This document shows, piece after piece, positions 16,250-25,249 of a DNA stretch of 64,000 nt. Location of the stretch: contig DATLQU010000059.1 in NCBI GenBank assembly GCA_035535015.1, positions 36,909 to 100,908 on the forward strand, given 5' to 3'. Below the pieces are notes generated by a model. It searched no databases. It saw nothing but the letters and a program-made list of their open reading frames with translations, and was not told the origin of the DNA. The DNA comes from Palsa-661 sp035535015. Its GTDB lineage: Bacteria; Actinomycetota; Acidimicrobiia; Acidimicrobiales; UBA8190. Position 1 is the first letter of the stretch. Every line of letters starts with the position of its first letter. The position numbers and the translations under genes are program-made.

Positions 16250-17317
16250 GTGAGTCACCGCGTGGTGCTGTGGGGAACGGGCAACGTCGGTCGGCACGCG
16301 CTGGCCGGGATCGACGCCCGGCCCGATCTCGAACTGGTGGGGGTCTGGGTCTCGAATCCCGAGAAGGTCGGGCGCGATGCCGGGGAGTTGGCCGGACTGG
16401 GTCGATCGCTCGGTGTGGCGGCCACCAACGACGTGAACGCCATCGTGGCGCTGCAGCCCGACTGCATCGTGCACACGGCCATGGCCGATGACCGCTTGAT
16501 GGAGGCGCTCGACGACCTGGCCATGTTGCTGAAGGCGGGGATCAACGTGGTCTCCAGCGGGCCGGTGTTCCTGCAGTACCCCGACGGGGTGGTGGCGCCG
16601 GCCATGATCGAGCCGATCCGGGAGGCTGCCGCCAGCGGTGGCGTATCGCTGTTGGTGAACGGGATCGACCCCGGTTTCGCCAACGACTGGCTGCCGTTGG
16701 TCTTGACCAGCGTGTGCGAGCGGATCGACGAGGTCCGCTGCTTCGAGATCCTCAACTACGCCACCTACGACCAGCCCATGGTGATGTTCGACATCATGGG
16801 CTTCGGCCGGTCCATGGACAACGTCCCCATGCTGCTGCAACCGGGGGTGCTGACCATGGCCTGGGGAAGCGTGGTCCGTCAGCTGGCGGCCGGACTCGAC
16901 ATCGAGCTCGATGCCGTCGAGGAGAGCTACGTCCGGTTGCCGGCGCCGGAGAATTTCGCCATCGCCTCGGGCCCGATCGAGAAAGGCACGGTGGCCGGGC
17001 TGCGCTTCGAGGTTCGGGGTATGCGGGCGGGCAGGGCGGTGGTCGTCCTCGAACACGTGACCCGGTTACGCGATGACATCGGACCGGACTGGCCCCAACC
17101 GACGGGACAGGGCGGTTACCGGGTGACGATCACGGGCGAACCCAACTACACCCTCGACCTGCAGATGCTCGGGAGCGACGGCGACCACAACACCGCCGGG
17201 CTGAAGGCCACCGCCATGCGGCTGGTGAACGCCGTTCCCGCCGTGATCGCCGGCGCTCCGGGACTTCTCACCGCCCTCGACCTTCCCCTGGTGACGGGTC
17301 GGGGACTCGCCGGCTGA
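16250..17317 (+). CDS. Dihydrodipicolinate reductase-like NAD(P)-binding protein
   Basis: 355 residues from GTG 16250, which follows GAGGAGG. A Rossmann fold opens with VVLWGTGNVGRHAL. LVNGIDPGFANDWLP lies in the middle, and the C-terminal domain resembles the DapB or diaminopentanoate dehydrogenase families common in Mycobacterium. These actinobacterial paralogues lack a lysine-pathway context, and their reactions are largely unknown. The neighbouring SDR and KstR-like operator suggest a role in catabolism of cyclic or branched acyl compounds. Confidence 0.7.
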   Translation: MSHRVVLWGTGNVGRHALAGIDARPDLELVGVWVSNPEKVGRDAGELAGLGRSLGVAATNDVNAIVALQPDCIVHTAMADDRLMEALDDLAMLLKAGINVVSSGPVFLQYPDGVVAPAMIEPIREAAASGGVSLLVNGIDPGFANDWLPLVLTSVCERIDEVRCFEILNYATYDQPMVMFDIMGFGRSMDNVPMLLQPGVLTMAWGSVVRQLAAGLDIELDAVEESYVRLPAPENFAIASGPIEKGTVAGLRFEVRGMRAGRAVVVLEHVTRLRDDIGPDWPQPTGQGGYRVTITGEPNYTLDLQMLGSDGDHNTAGLKATAMRLVNAVPAVIAGAPGLLTALDLPLVTGRGLAG

Positions 17318-17336
17318 TCGACACCGGCGCCACTGC

Positions 17337-18013
17337 TCACTGCGGCGGCTTCGAGGCCCGGATCGAATAGATGAGGGGCGGCTGGGGCATGCCCGGTGGG
17401 AGGACGAAGGTGCCGTCGTCCCGGCGCTCGAGGAACGGCCACCGGGGGAAGAGGGTGAACGGGTACTCGTGGAGGAACTGGATCTCCAGGCCGGCGCCGA
17501 TGAGAGCGGAGACCACCGTGCTGAGCGGGTGTTGCCACTCGTAACAGGCGTCGTGGGTCGTCGGCGCGTCGAGGTCGGCGTAGGTGCCGCTCATCTCGTC
17601 GAACATCGGCGCCGGATCGAAGTAGGAGCGCTCGAGGTCCAGGCTCTCCCAACCGAACATGTCGGCCACCGGATGGAATTCGCTCAGGTAGAAGATCCCC
17701 CCGGGGGCGACCAGGGCGGTGCAGACATCGGCCCAGCGGGGGGTATCGGGGAGCCAGATCAGCGCACCTTTACCCGTGTAGCCATCGACCTCGCCGAGCT
17801 CGTCGACTTCGAACGGCTCGACGGCCAGTCGACGCCGGCCCGAACGGAAGCCGTCCACGTCGGAGAGGTCGCCGGCCACGTGGATGGGGACCCGTTCGTC
17901 CCACATCTCCCGGTTGGCGGCGATGCGCCCGGCATCGTCGGTGGCCGTGTCCGACGAGGGTCCGACGACCCGGGAACAGACGACGCGGGACCGGAGGAGG
18001 CGGAGCCGGGCAC
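17337..18013 (-). pseudogene. Methyltransferase remnant lacking the SAM-binding core
   Basis: From ATG 17906 a 189-residue frame is open. It begins MWDERVPIHVAGDL and ends in the family's C-terminal half (GKGALIWLPD, GGIFYLSEFHPV). In full-length relatives about 60-70 residues with SAM motifs I-III lie between VDELG and YTGKGAL; here they are deleted in frame. The family's N-terminal lead-in (DDAGRIAANRE) is present before 17906 but connects to a start at 18013 only through another frameshift. Without motif I the protein could not bind SAM. Confidence 0.65.
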
Positions 18014-18087
18014 GATCTCAGAGTACGACGGCCAAGAGGATGACGGCGACGGACCCGGCGCCGTCGGAGACCCCTACTCTGTCGGCC

Positions 18088-18867
18088 ATGTCCGACACCA
18101 CCCAGCCGGCGCTCTTCATCGGCCACGGCAATCCGATGAACGCTATCGAGAGCAACGTCTACTCCGATGCCTGGCGGGCCCTGGGGGCGTCATTGCCGCG
18201 GCCTCGGGCCGTGCTCTCGATCTCGGCCCACTGGTATGTCCGGACCACCATGGTGACGGCCATGGACAACCCCCGGACGATCCACGACTTCGGAGGATTT
18301 CCGGCCGAGCTGTTCGCCGTCGAGTACCCGGCTGCGGGTTCGGCCGCGCTCGCCGGAGAGGTCCGTGATCTGCTGCGGCCGAACCGGGTGGGACTCGATG
18401 AGTCCTGGGGTCTCGACCACGGGACCTGGTCGGTCCTCGTCCACATGTTCCCCGACGCCGACGTGCCCGTCGTCCAATTGAGCATCGACCGGTCGAAGCC
18501 TGCGGCCTTCCACTACGCGCTCGGCCAGGCGTTGGCACCGTTGTCGGACGCCGGGGTCCTCATCGTCGGCTCCGGAAACGTGGTCCACAATCTGGAGACC
18601 TACGCCTGGGGCGGCCATCCGACGGGGGCGTTCGACTGGGCCCTCCGCTTCGACGGTCAGGTCCGGCGCCTACTCGAAGCCGGTGACCATCAACCCCTCG
18701 TCGACTACGAACAGCTGGGTCCCGACGCCCGCCTGGCCACCCCCACCCCCGACCACTACCTGCCCCTGCTCTACACCATCGGAGCGGGCGGCGGGCGATC
18801 CGTGTCCTATCCGGTGACGGGCATCGAAGGCGGATCGATCTCGATGTTGGCCGTGCGACTCGACTGA
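18088..18867 (+). CDS. ygiD: DODA-type extradiol ring-cleavage dioxygenase (YgiD/LigB fold)
   Basis: 259 residues from ATG 18088. FIGHGNPMNAI holds the first metal His. Further histidines are in ISAHWYV, DHGTWSVL and GSGNVVHNLE. This family uses Zn or Fe with His ligands to cleave catechols (4,5-DOPA in E. coli). It reads away from the methyltransferase remnant, with which its upstream region overlaps. The natural catechol here is unknown. Confidence 0.85.
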   Translation: MSDTTQPALFIGHGNPMNAIESNVYSDAWRALGASLPRPRAVLSISAHWYVRTTMVTAMDNPRTIHDFGGFPAELFAVEYPAAGSAALAGEVRDLLRPNRVGLDESWGLDHGTWSVLVHMFPDADVPVVQLSIDRSKPAAFHYALGQALAPLSDAGVLIVGSGNVVHNLETYAWGGHPTGAFDWALRFDGQVRRLLEAGDHQPLVDYEQLGPDARLATPTPDHYLPLLYTIGAGGGRSVSYPVTGIEGGSISMLAVRLD

Positions 18868-18955
18868 TGCGAAGCGTTGACCGGACAGCAACGCCGTGCC
18901 CCGCTGGCCGGGCGCCGCTGCGACCTGAAGGCACCCACGACCGGGGAGGCCGACG

Positions 18956-19255
18956 ATGCCGTCCGGATTGATCCTCACCTTCGCCGACGGGGTCACCGAA
19001 GGCACGTACAACGCGGTGAACGCCACGCTCGGAATCGACATGGCCGCCGGCACCGGAGACTTTCCCGACGGCCTGATCCGCCACACGGCGGGGCCGACCC
19101 CGACGGGGGGCTGGATCGTGACCGAGGTGTGGGAGTCCGAAGACCACCAGGGCCGGTTCATGGAGAGCCGGCTGGGAGAGGCGTTGGCCACGAACGGGCT
19201 GCCGGCACCCTCGTCGGTCGTCTGGTACAGCGTCGCGCGCGACACCACCCCCTGA
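18956..19255 (+). CDS. Small dimeric alpha/beta-barrel-like protein
   Basis: 99 residues, starting MPSGLILTFADGVTEGTYNA. The segment GWIVTEVWESEDHQGRFMESRL is close to the ABM (antibiotic biosynthesis monooxygenase-like) ferredoxin-fold families that form dimers. Upstream is GGGGAGG-like sequence (CCGGGGAGGCCGACG) before the ATG. It stands alone, 88 bases after ygiD. Function unknown; small oxygenase or stress proteins of this fold are common in Actinobacteria. Confidence 0.65.
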   Translation: MPSGLILTFADGVTEGTYNAVNATLGIDMAAGTGDFPDGLIRHTAGPTPTGGWIVTEVWESEDHQGRFMESRLGEALATNGLPAPSSVVWYSVARDTTP

Positions 19256-19493
19256 CCGATAGGTCAGGTCCGGCAACCGGTGGCGCGCCGCCGGCGAGGT
19301 CGAGGAGCGGGAAAATCGCAGCGTGGCCTGGCGTAAAGAGGTCGGGCTGGCCCGGGCCGGGTGCCGGTTTCCCCCTCGGGCGGGCCGGGGCACCGTCGGT
19401 GGCGCTACTTTTGGCCCACCCCGAGGGCCCCGATGCCCGCCCTCGCCGGTGACCGGGACCCGGTCGCCGGCCCGTGCCCGCCAGGAGACCTCC

Positions 19494-20606
19494 ATGCCCG
19501 TGCCCCTCGACGAGTACCCCGTCCACCAGGTTCCGCTGTCCATGCGGCACGTGGCCTCCAGCGATCGCAACGCCTACGACCGCTGCTACCTGAACGCCCA
19601 CGACCGGACCGGCGAGATCTTTCTCGTCACCGGTCTCGGCGTCTACCCGAACCTCGGGGTCATCGACGCCTACGCCACCATCCGCCACGGTGACCGGCAG
19701 CTGTCGGTCCGGATGTCGGATGCCTTGAGCGACGACCGGACGCTCCAGCAGGTCGGGCCCTACCGGATCGAGGTCATCGAACCGCTGCAGCGGCTGCGGC
19801 TCGTCCTCGACCATGACACCGTCGGCTTCGACCTGACCTGGACGGGATCGTTCCCGGTGATCGACGAGCCCGCCCATGTCATGCGCCAGGCGGGCCGCGT
19901 CATCCTCGACGCCCAGCGCTACGCCCAGGTGGGGACGTGGTCGGGAACTCTGCGGATCGAAGGCCAGGAAATCGCCGTCACCGATGACCGCTGGCTCGGC
20001 ACCCGCGACCGGTCGTGGGGCATCCGGCCGGTGGGCGAAGCGGAACCGGCCGGTCGGGCCGCCGCCGAGCCGGCCGAGGATTTCGGTTTCTGGTGGGTCT
20101 ACGCGCCGTTGCGCTTCGAGGACTACGGGCTGATCATCATCGCCCAGGAGCTCGGCGACGGCACCCGGATCCTGAACGAGGCCAGCCGCGTCTGGCCGGC
20201 GGCCACGGGTCGGCCACCCGAGCAGCTGGGCTGGCCGGAGTTCGAGATCCGCTACCGGCCCGGGACCCGCCACCCCGTCGGGGCGACCCTGCACCTGACC
20301 GAACGGGGCGGCCGGCCGCTGACGGTCGAGATCGACACCCTCGGCTTCGTCGCTCTCAACTGCGGCGCCGGCTACGGCGGAGATCCTGACTGGGGCCACG
20401 GGCAGTGGCGGGGACGGGGCTGGGTCGAGCCGCTGATCCTCGACATGAACGACCCGGCCGTGGCCGGACGGGTGCCTTTCAGCGTGGTCGATCACGTCGG
20501 CCGGGCCGTCTGCGACGGTGCCGAGGGGTGGGGCATGTTCGAGCACGGCACCTTCGGCCGGCACACCCCGTCGGGTTTCACCGACTTCGCCTCGGTGGCC
20601 CCGTGA
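19494..20606 (+). CDS. Conserved protein of unknown function, CrtC/AttH-like pattern (paralogue 1)
   Basis: 370 residues from ATG 19494, preceded by AGGAG. No signal peptide and no membrane segment. The key motif is GTRDRSWGIR near residue 170, resembling the RDHSWG motif of CrtC/AttH-type lipocalin-like proteins. Many aromatic and beta-prone segments follow (FGFWWVYAPLRFEDYG). Its stop overlaps the phosphotransferase start by one base (TGATG), and a paralogue lies on the other side of that gene. A hydration or modification reaction on a hydrophobic substrate is a guess from the fold only. Confidence 0.6.
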   Translation: MPVPLDEYPVHQVPLSMRHVASSDRNAYDRCYLNAHDRTGEIFLVTGLGVYPNLGVIDAYATIRHGDRQLSVRMSDALSDDRTLQQVGPYRIEVIEPLQRLRLVLDHDTVGFDLTWTGSFPVIDEPAHVMRQAGRVILDAQRYAQVGTWSGTLRIEGQEIAVTDDRWLGTRDRSWGIRPVGEAEPAGRAAAEPAEDFGFWWVYAPLRFEDYGLIIIAQELGDGTRILNEASRVWPAATGRPPEQLGWPEFEIRYRPGTRHPVGATLHLTERGGRPLTVEIDTLGFVALNCGAGYGGDPDWGHGQWRGRGWVEPLILDMNDPAVAGRVPFSVVDHVGRAVCDGAEGWGMFEHGTFGRHTPSGFTDFASVAP

Positions 20607-21733
20607 TGGCCGAGCCGGGGGGCGAAGCCGTCCAACGCCCCACCACCTCCACCCGCGACCGCGACGACCTGCACCGTCGGCTGGTCGGCTGGCTGGGGCG
20701 GAAGGTGGACAACCCCCAGGTCTCCGAATTGGTGGTCCCCGAGTCGAACGGCATGTCGTCGGAGACCCTTCTCTTCGAGGCGACCTGGAGCGAGGGGGGC
20801 ACCGTCCACCGCCAAGCCTGTGCGGCCCGTCTCCGACCGGACCCGGCCAACGTGCCCGTCTTCCCCGTCTACGACCTCGAGAAGCAGTTCCAGGTCATGC
20901 GGCTGGTGGCCGAACACTCCGCCGTCCCTGTCCCCCGGACCCTCTGGTACGAACCGGACCCCACCGCCATCGGTTCGCCGTTCTTCGTCATGGAGCGGGT
21001 CGACGGCATCGTCCCGCCCGACATCATGCCGTACCCGTTCGGATCGTGGCTGTCGGAAGCCGATCCCGCCGATCAGCAGAAGCTCCAGCGCTCGTCGGTC
21101 CGGGTCCTGGCCGAGCTCCACGACATGGATGTCACCCCCGAGAATGTGGCCTTCCTCGAACTCGATCGACCGGGGGCCACCGCCATGCGCCGCCATGTGG
21201 CCGACTCGGTGGCCTTCTACGAATGGGTGGCCGCCGAGGGAGAGCGCAGCCCGCTCATCGAACGGGCTTTCGCCTGGCTCGAGGAGCACTGGCCCGACGA
21301 GGAGGGTGAGCCCGTCACCAGTTGGGGTGACGCGCGCATCGGCAACATGATGTTCCGCGACTTCGAGCCCGTGGCCGTTCTCGACTGGGAGATGGCGGCG
21401 GTCGGACCCCGCGAGGTGGACCTGGCCTGGATGATCTACCTCCACCGCTTCCTCGACGACCTGGCCGTCCAGATGGAACTGCCGGGCATGCCGGATTTCA
21501 TGCGCTTGGAGGACGTCACCGCCACCTACCGGTCCTTCACCGGTTACGCCCCGAAGGACCTCGAGTTCTACACGCTCTACGCGGCGTTGCGCCATGCCAT
21601 CGTCATGACCCGGGTGGCGCGCCGATCGGTACTCTTCGGGGAGATGGAGATGCCCTCCGATCCCGACGACATGATCATGCACCGGGCCACGCTGGAAAAG
21701 ATGCTCGACGGCACCTACTGGAGTTCCCTGTGA
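20606..21733 (+). CDS. Aminoglycoside-phosphotransferase-fold kinase
   Basis: 375 residues. Kinase-like fold of the APH/choline-kinase group: hinge region FFVMERVDGIVPPD, catalytic loop SWGDARIGNMMF (Asp and Asn present, His replaced by Gly-Asp order), and Mg-binding VLDWEMAAVGPRE. Actinobacterial members often sit beside acyl-CoA dehydrogenase genes (FadE36-like) and probably phosphorylate a small alcohol, not an antibiotic. Here it is translationally linked to paralogous unknown proteins on both sides: 1-base overlap upstream and GTGA overlap downstream. Confidence 0.78.
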   Translation: MAEPGGEAVQRPTTSTRDRDDLHRRLVGWLGRKVDNPQVSELVVPESNGMSSETLLFEATWSEGGTVHRQACAARLRPDPANVPVFPVYDLEKQFQVMRLVAEHSAVPVPRTLWYEPDPTAIGSPFFVMERVDGIVPPDIMPYPFGSWLSEADPADQQKLQRSSVRVLAELHDMDVTPENVAFLELDRPGATAMRRHVADSVAFYEWVAAEGERSPLIERAFAWLEEHWPDEEGEPVTSWGDARIGNMMFRDFEPVAVLDWEMAAVGPREVDLAWMIYLHRFLDDLAVQMELPGMPDFMRLEDVTATYRSFTGYAPKDLEFYTLYAALRHAIVMTRVARRSVLFGEMEMPSDPDDMIMHRATLEKMLDGTYWSSL

Positions 21734-22890
21734 CCAACGCCATCGGGCCTCTCGTCGCCGGCGACGAGGGCTTCACCCACCAGATCGCCGACACCTTCGC
21801 CACGGTGGGCACGAGCGACCCGTCGTGGACCGAGAAGGTCTGCGCCATGGCCGCCGCCAAGGACGGCAGCCTGCAGCTCGGCTTCGGCCTGGGGAAGTAC
21901 ACCAACCGCAACGTCATGGACGGCTATGCCGGGGTCTCGCGCGGCGTGGAGCAGCTGACCGTGCGCGCCAGTCGCCGTCTCGACGCCGGGCCCGAGACCA
22001 CCGTGATCGGACCCATCCGCTACGAGGTGAACACACCGCTCAAGACCGTCACCTTCAGCCTCGCGCCGAACTCCGCCCAACCCATCGCCTTCGAGTGGAC
22101 TTTCGATGCCATCGTCCCCCCGTTGATGGAGGACAGGACCCACATGCGCCGGGGCTACCGGGTGGGTGCGGATCTCGTCCGATACCACCAGATCGGCCTG
22201 GCCTCCGGATGGCTCGAGCTCGACGGGACCCGCATCGAGATCTCACCCGACAGCTGGGTCTCGACACGCGACCACTCCTGGGGTGTGCGCTACGACGTGG
22301 GCCTCCCCCCGCAGGACCTCGAGCCGGGCGACCCCCTGGCCGGCCTCTCGTTCCGGATGATCTGGAGCCCGATCGCCATGGAGCGTCCCGACGGGAGCCG
22401 CTACGGCATCTTCCTGCACTACCAGATCTTCCAGGGCCCCGGCTTCGTCCACAAACATGTGGTCATGGGGGGCGTCGAATCCCCCGACGGGGGCTACGAC
22501 CGATTCGTCGACCTCGAGCCCGAGCTGGCCTTCGACCCCGTCACCCGGCGGCTGCGCGGCGGGGTCGTCCAGGCCACGACGGCCGGCGGATCAGTCCGCA
22601 CCCTTGTCATCGACGTCGTCTCCGACACCGGCTTCCATCTGGGCGCCGGCCTCTACTTCGGATTCGACGGCCACCACCACGGCGAATGGAGAGGAGATCT
22701 CCAGCTCGACGGTGAACGGATCGCCGACTGCACCGAGCCGGACACGGCCCGCCGGCTGCATCAGATCCGTGACACGGTGATCCACGTCACCGACCCCACC
22801 GGCGGCGGTGAAGGGTGGGGGAACTGCCAGCCCATCATCACCGGCGGGGACGACACCCTCGGTCTGTCGGCCGACGACTCCTTCATCTAG
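21730..22890 (+). CDS. Conserved protein of unknown function, CrtC/AttH-like pattern (paralogue 2)
   Basis: 386 residues from GTG 21730, overlapping the kinase stop by 4 bases. It carries STRDHSWGVRYDVG near residue 178, matching the motif of the protein at 19494, and the same general layout: a front beta region, the motif, then a long C-terminal half with FDGHHHGEWRGDL. The pair seems to be an ancient duplication split around the kinase. No catalytic assignment is possible. Confidence 0.6.
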   Translation: MTNAIGPLVAGDEGFTHQIADTFATVGTSDPSWTEKVCAMAAAKDGSLQLGFGLGKYTNRNVMDGYAGVSRGVEQLTVRASRRLDAGPETTVIGPIRYEVNTPLKTVTFSLAPNSAQPIAFEWTFDAIVPPLMEDRTHMRRGYRVGADLVRYHQIGLASGWLELDGTRIEISPDSWVSTRDHSWGVRYDVGLPPQDLEPGDPLAGLSFRMIWSPIAMERPDGSRYGIFLHYQIFQGPGFVHKHVVMGGVESPDGGYDRFVDLEPELAFDPVTRRLRGGVVQATTAGGSVRTLVIDVVSDTGFHLGAGLYFGFDGHHHGEWRGDLQLDGERIADCTEPDTARRLHQIRDTVIHVTDPTGGGEGWGNCQPIITGGDDTLGLSADDSFI

Positions 22891-22892
22891 CC

Positions 22893-23822
22893 GTGGATCC
22901 GTACATCGTCTTGGGCAGTGCCGTCATCGGGCTCCTGGTCGGGGTGACCGGTGCCGGGGGCGGTGCCCTCATGACCCCGATGCTGATCCTTCTCTTCGGC
23001 GTCAAGCCGTCGACGGCGATCTCGAGCGATCTGGTGGCCGCCGTGGTCATGCGTCCCATCGGTGCCGTCGTCCACCTGCAGAAAGGCACCGTCAACCTTC
23101 GTCTCGTCGGGTGGCTCACCTTGGGATCGGTCCCCATGGCTTTCTTCGGCTCCTACCTCCTCCACCTCCTGGGAAACGCCCAGTCGGCGGAGAGCAATGT
23201 GCAACACGCCCTCGGTGCCGCGCTCCTCGTCGGTGCCGCGGCCATGATCCTGCGTTACGTCCTCGATCGCCGGTCCGGCCAGACCCGCGAGGGTGTAGTC
23301 CGAGATCTCAGGATCCGACCATGGCCCACGGTGGCCGTCGGCATGCTCGGTGGGGTCATCGTCGGCATGACGTCTGTCGGGTCAGGCTCGCTCATGATCG
23401 TCTCACTGCTCTTTCTCTATCCGATGATCGGAGCCAACCAACTGGTGGGCACCGACCTGACCCAGGCCGTTCCCCTGACCGCGGCGGCGGCGCTGGGGGC
23501 CCTCACCTTCGGCCACATTGAGCTGTCGGTCACGACCTCTCTCATCGTGGGCAGCGTCCCCGCCGTCATCGTCGGGTCGTTTCTTTCATCGAGAGCACCG
23601 GACCGCTACATCCGGCCGGCGATCACGTTCGTCATCCTGGCCTCCGGGCTCAAATATGTGGGGGTGGGGACGACGGCCCTCGGTTGGGTGCTCTGCTCCG
23701 TCCTTCTTTTCGCCGGGACGCTCTGGCTGATCTCCGCCCAGCCCTGGCGGAAGGAGGGATCAGATCGGGGGCGCCCCGACGGAGACCAGGATCTGTCGGT
23801 CGTCTCCGCCGGTCCCGACTAG
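22893..23822 (+). CDS. TSUP-family membrane transporter (TauE/SafE)
   Basis: 309 residues from GTG 22893, just after the previous stop. About eight hydrophobic helices. GVTGAGGGALMTPMLILLFG near the N-terminus and GMTSVGSGSLMIVSLLFLYP in the second half are the paired half-repeat motifs of the family. These carriers move sulfite, sulfonates or other anions across the cytoplasmic membrane. It is probably the last gene of the rightward operon that begins at 19494. Confidence 0.85.
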   Translation: MDPYIVLGSAVIGLLVGVTGAGGGALMTPMLILLFGVKPSTAISSDLVAAVVMRPIGAVVHLQKGTVNLRLVGWLTLGSVPMAFFGSYLLHLLGNAQSAESNVQHALGAALLVGAAAMILRYVLDRRSGQTREGVVRDLRIRPWPTVAVGMLGGVIVGMTSVGSGSLMIVSLLFLYPMIGANQLVGTDLTQAVPLTAAAALGALTFGHIELSVTTSLIVGSVPAVIVGSFLSSRAPDRYIRPAITFVILASGLKYVGVGTTALGWVLCSVLLFAGTLWLISAQPWRKEGSDRGRPDGDQDLSVVSAGPD

Positions 23823-24010
23823 ACAGCCCGGCTGGGCGTGGCGGAACACCTCGAGCAGGACGAACCCGTGCGGGTCGTCGACCCTGCGGGACCACTCGAA
23901 CCAGAGGTTGCCCGGTTCGCCCCGCGTGGCCTCGGTGAAGGGCCGGACCGGTCGAGCCACCCGGCCCTGCATTGCGGCCGTAGATTGAATTTCACGACGA
24001 TGAAGATCAC
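23820..24010 (-). pseudogene. Frameshifted ABM-type monooxygenase fragment
   Basis: The GTG at 24010 overlaps the amidohydrolase stop (GTGA). It reads IFIVVKFNLRPQCRAGWLD, then needs a one-base shift to continue as VRPFTEATRGEPGNLWFEW and FVLLEVFRHAQPG, the core of an antibiotic-biosynthesis-monooxygenase-type protein. The C-terminus is cut off where the TSUP gene begins. The overlap shows it was once the last gene of the VOC-amidohydrolase operon. Confidence 0.65.
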
Positions 24011-25239
24011 AGGGAGTCCTTGACGAATTGGCCGTCCTTCATGATGGCCGAGATCCGAGATCCGTGGCGAAGCACGGAGATGTCGGCGACCGGATCGCCG
24101 TCCACCACCAGAAGGTCGGCCAGCTTGCCCACGGAGATGCTCCCGAGCTCGTCGCCCCGACCCATCAGCTCAGCTCCGTTCACCGTGGCCCAGCGGATGA
24201 CGTCGAGGGCGGCGATCCCGGCCACCTTCACGTAGAACTCGAGCTCTTCGCCGTAGATCCCGTGTGGGAATCCGACGGCCCCGTAGTCGTCGCCCAGCAC
24301 CAACTTCACTCCGGCGTGGTTGGCCACCGGCAGGATGGCGAAGGCGGCATCGAGGTCATCGCGTATCTCCTGGGCCAGGGCGGGATTCATCTGCTGCACC
24401 ATCTCCCACAGCCGGTAGACGAAGAAGATGCTCGGCACCACGAACGTCCCGGCCGCCAGAATCCGTTCGATGCACTCGCGGTCCATCCCGTCGCCGTGGT
24501 CGACGACGTCGATGCCGAGGTCAACCGCGGTCAGGATGGCCTCCCGGTTGGCGATGTGCCCCCGGATCCTGGCGCCGCGCTGGTGGGCGGCGTCGATGGC
24601 GGCGGCCATCTCGTCACGGGTCATCTCGGTGTATTCGGCGGCCCGGGGCACGGCATGCCCGCCGGTGACGAACATCTTGACGATCCGCGCCCCCTGCTTG
24701 ATCTCCTGTCGGACGGCCTTGCGGAATTCGTCGGGACCATCGCACAGATGCAGCGCCCCCGGTTCGCCCAGCTTCCAGTACCACGGGGCGGCGTCGTTGG
24801 CGTGGCCGGTCGTGCTCACATCCCGGCTGCCGGCAACGAGCCGGGGGCCCACGATGGCCCCTTCCTTGATGGCCCGCACCATGGACGCGTCGATCCCGAA
24901 GGGCGCACCGGCGCTCACGGCCGAGGTGAACCCGGCCATCAGGACCGACCGGAGACTGTTCACCGCCCGCACCGCCTGCAACGCCGGTGGCTCCTCGAGC
25001 CCGAAGGGGCCGGGAACGGCTCCGAGCTCGTGGTAGGTGGCGTGGAAGTGGCACGTCACCATGCCGGGCATCAGTGTCCGGCCGCCGAGCTCGACGACCC
25101 GGTCGTCGGGCCCGGCCTCCACCGACTCGCCCCCACTCACCGACGTGATCCGGTTCCCGTCCACCACCACGCTGATACCGGGCCTCGGCGGATGCTCACC
25201 GTCGAGCACGGTCGCGTCTTTGAACACCACCCGTCCCAC
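24007..25239 (-). CDS. Amidohydrolase-family metal-dependent hydrolase
   Basis: 410 residues from GTG 25239, with AGGGGA upstream. Metal-binding signature MPGMVTCHFHATY (family form PG-x-x-x-x-H-x-H), then RIRGHIAN and DVVDHGDG histidines, and LVLGDDYGAVGFP with the catalytic Asp. The C-terminus has GSISVGKLADLLVVDGDP, the cyclic-imidazolonepropionase-like closing motif. It hydrolyses C-N or C-O bonds in an unknown cyclic or amide substrate. It lies 10 bases after a VOC gene in the same direction. Confidence 0.8.
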   Translation of the reverse strand: MGRVVFKDATVLDGEHPPRPGISVVVDGNRITSVSGGESVEAGPDDRVVELGGRTLMPGMVTCHFHATYHELGAVPGPFGLEEPPALQAVRAVNSLRSVLMAGFTSAVSAGAPFGIDASMVRAIKEGAIVGPRLVAGSRDVSTTGHANDAAPWYWKLGEPGALHLCDGPDEFRKAVRQEIKQGARIVKMFVTGGHAVPRAAEYTEMTRDEMAAAIDAAHQRGARIRGHIANREAILTAVDLGIDVVDHGDGMDRECIERILAAGTFVVPSIFFVYRLWEMVQQMNPALAQEIRDDLDAAFAILPVANHAGVKLVLGDDYGAVGFPHGIYGEELEFYVKVAGIAALDVIRWATVNGAELMGRGDELGSISVGKLADLLVVDGDPVADISVLRHGSRISAIMKDGQFVKDSL

Positions 25240-25249
25240 CGTCGGTCCC

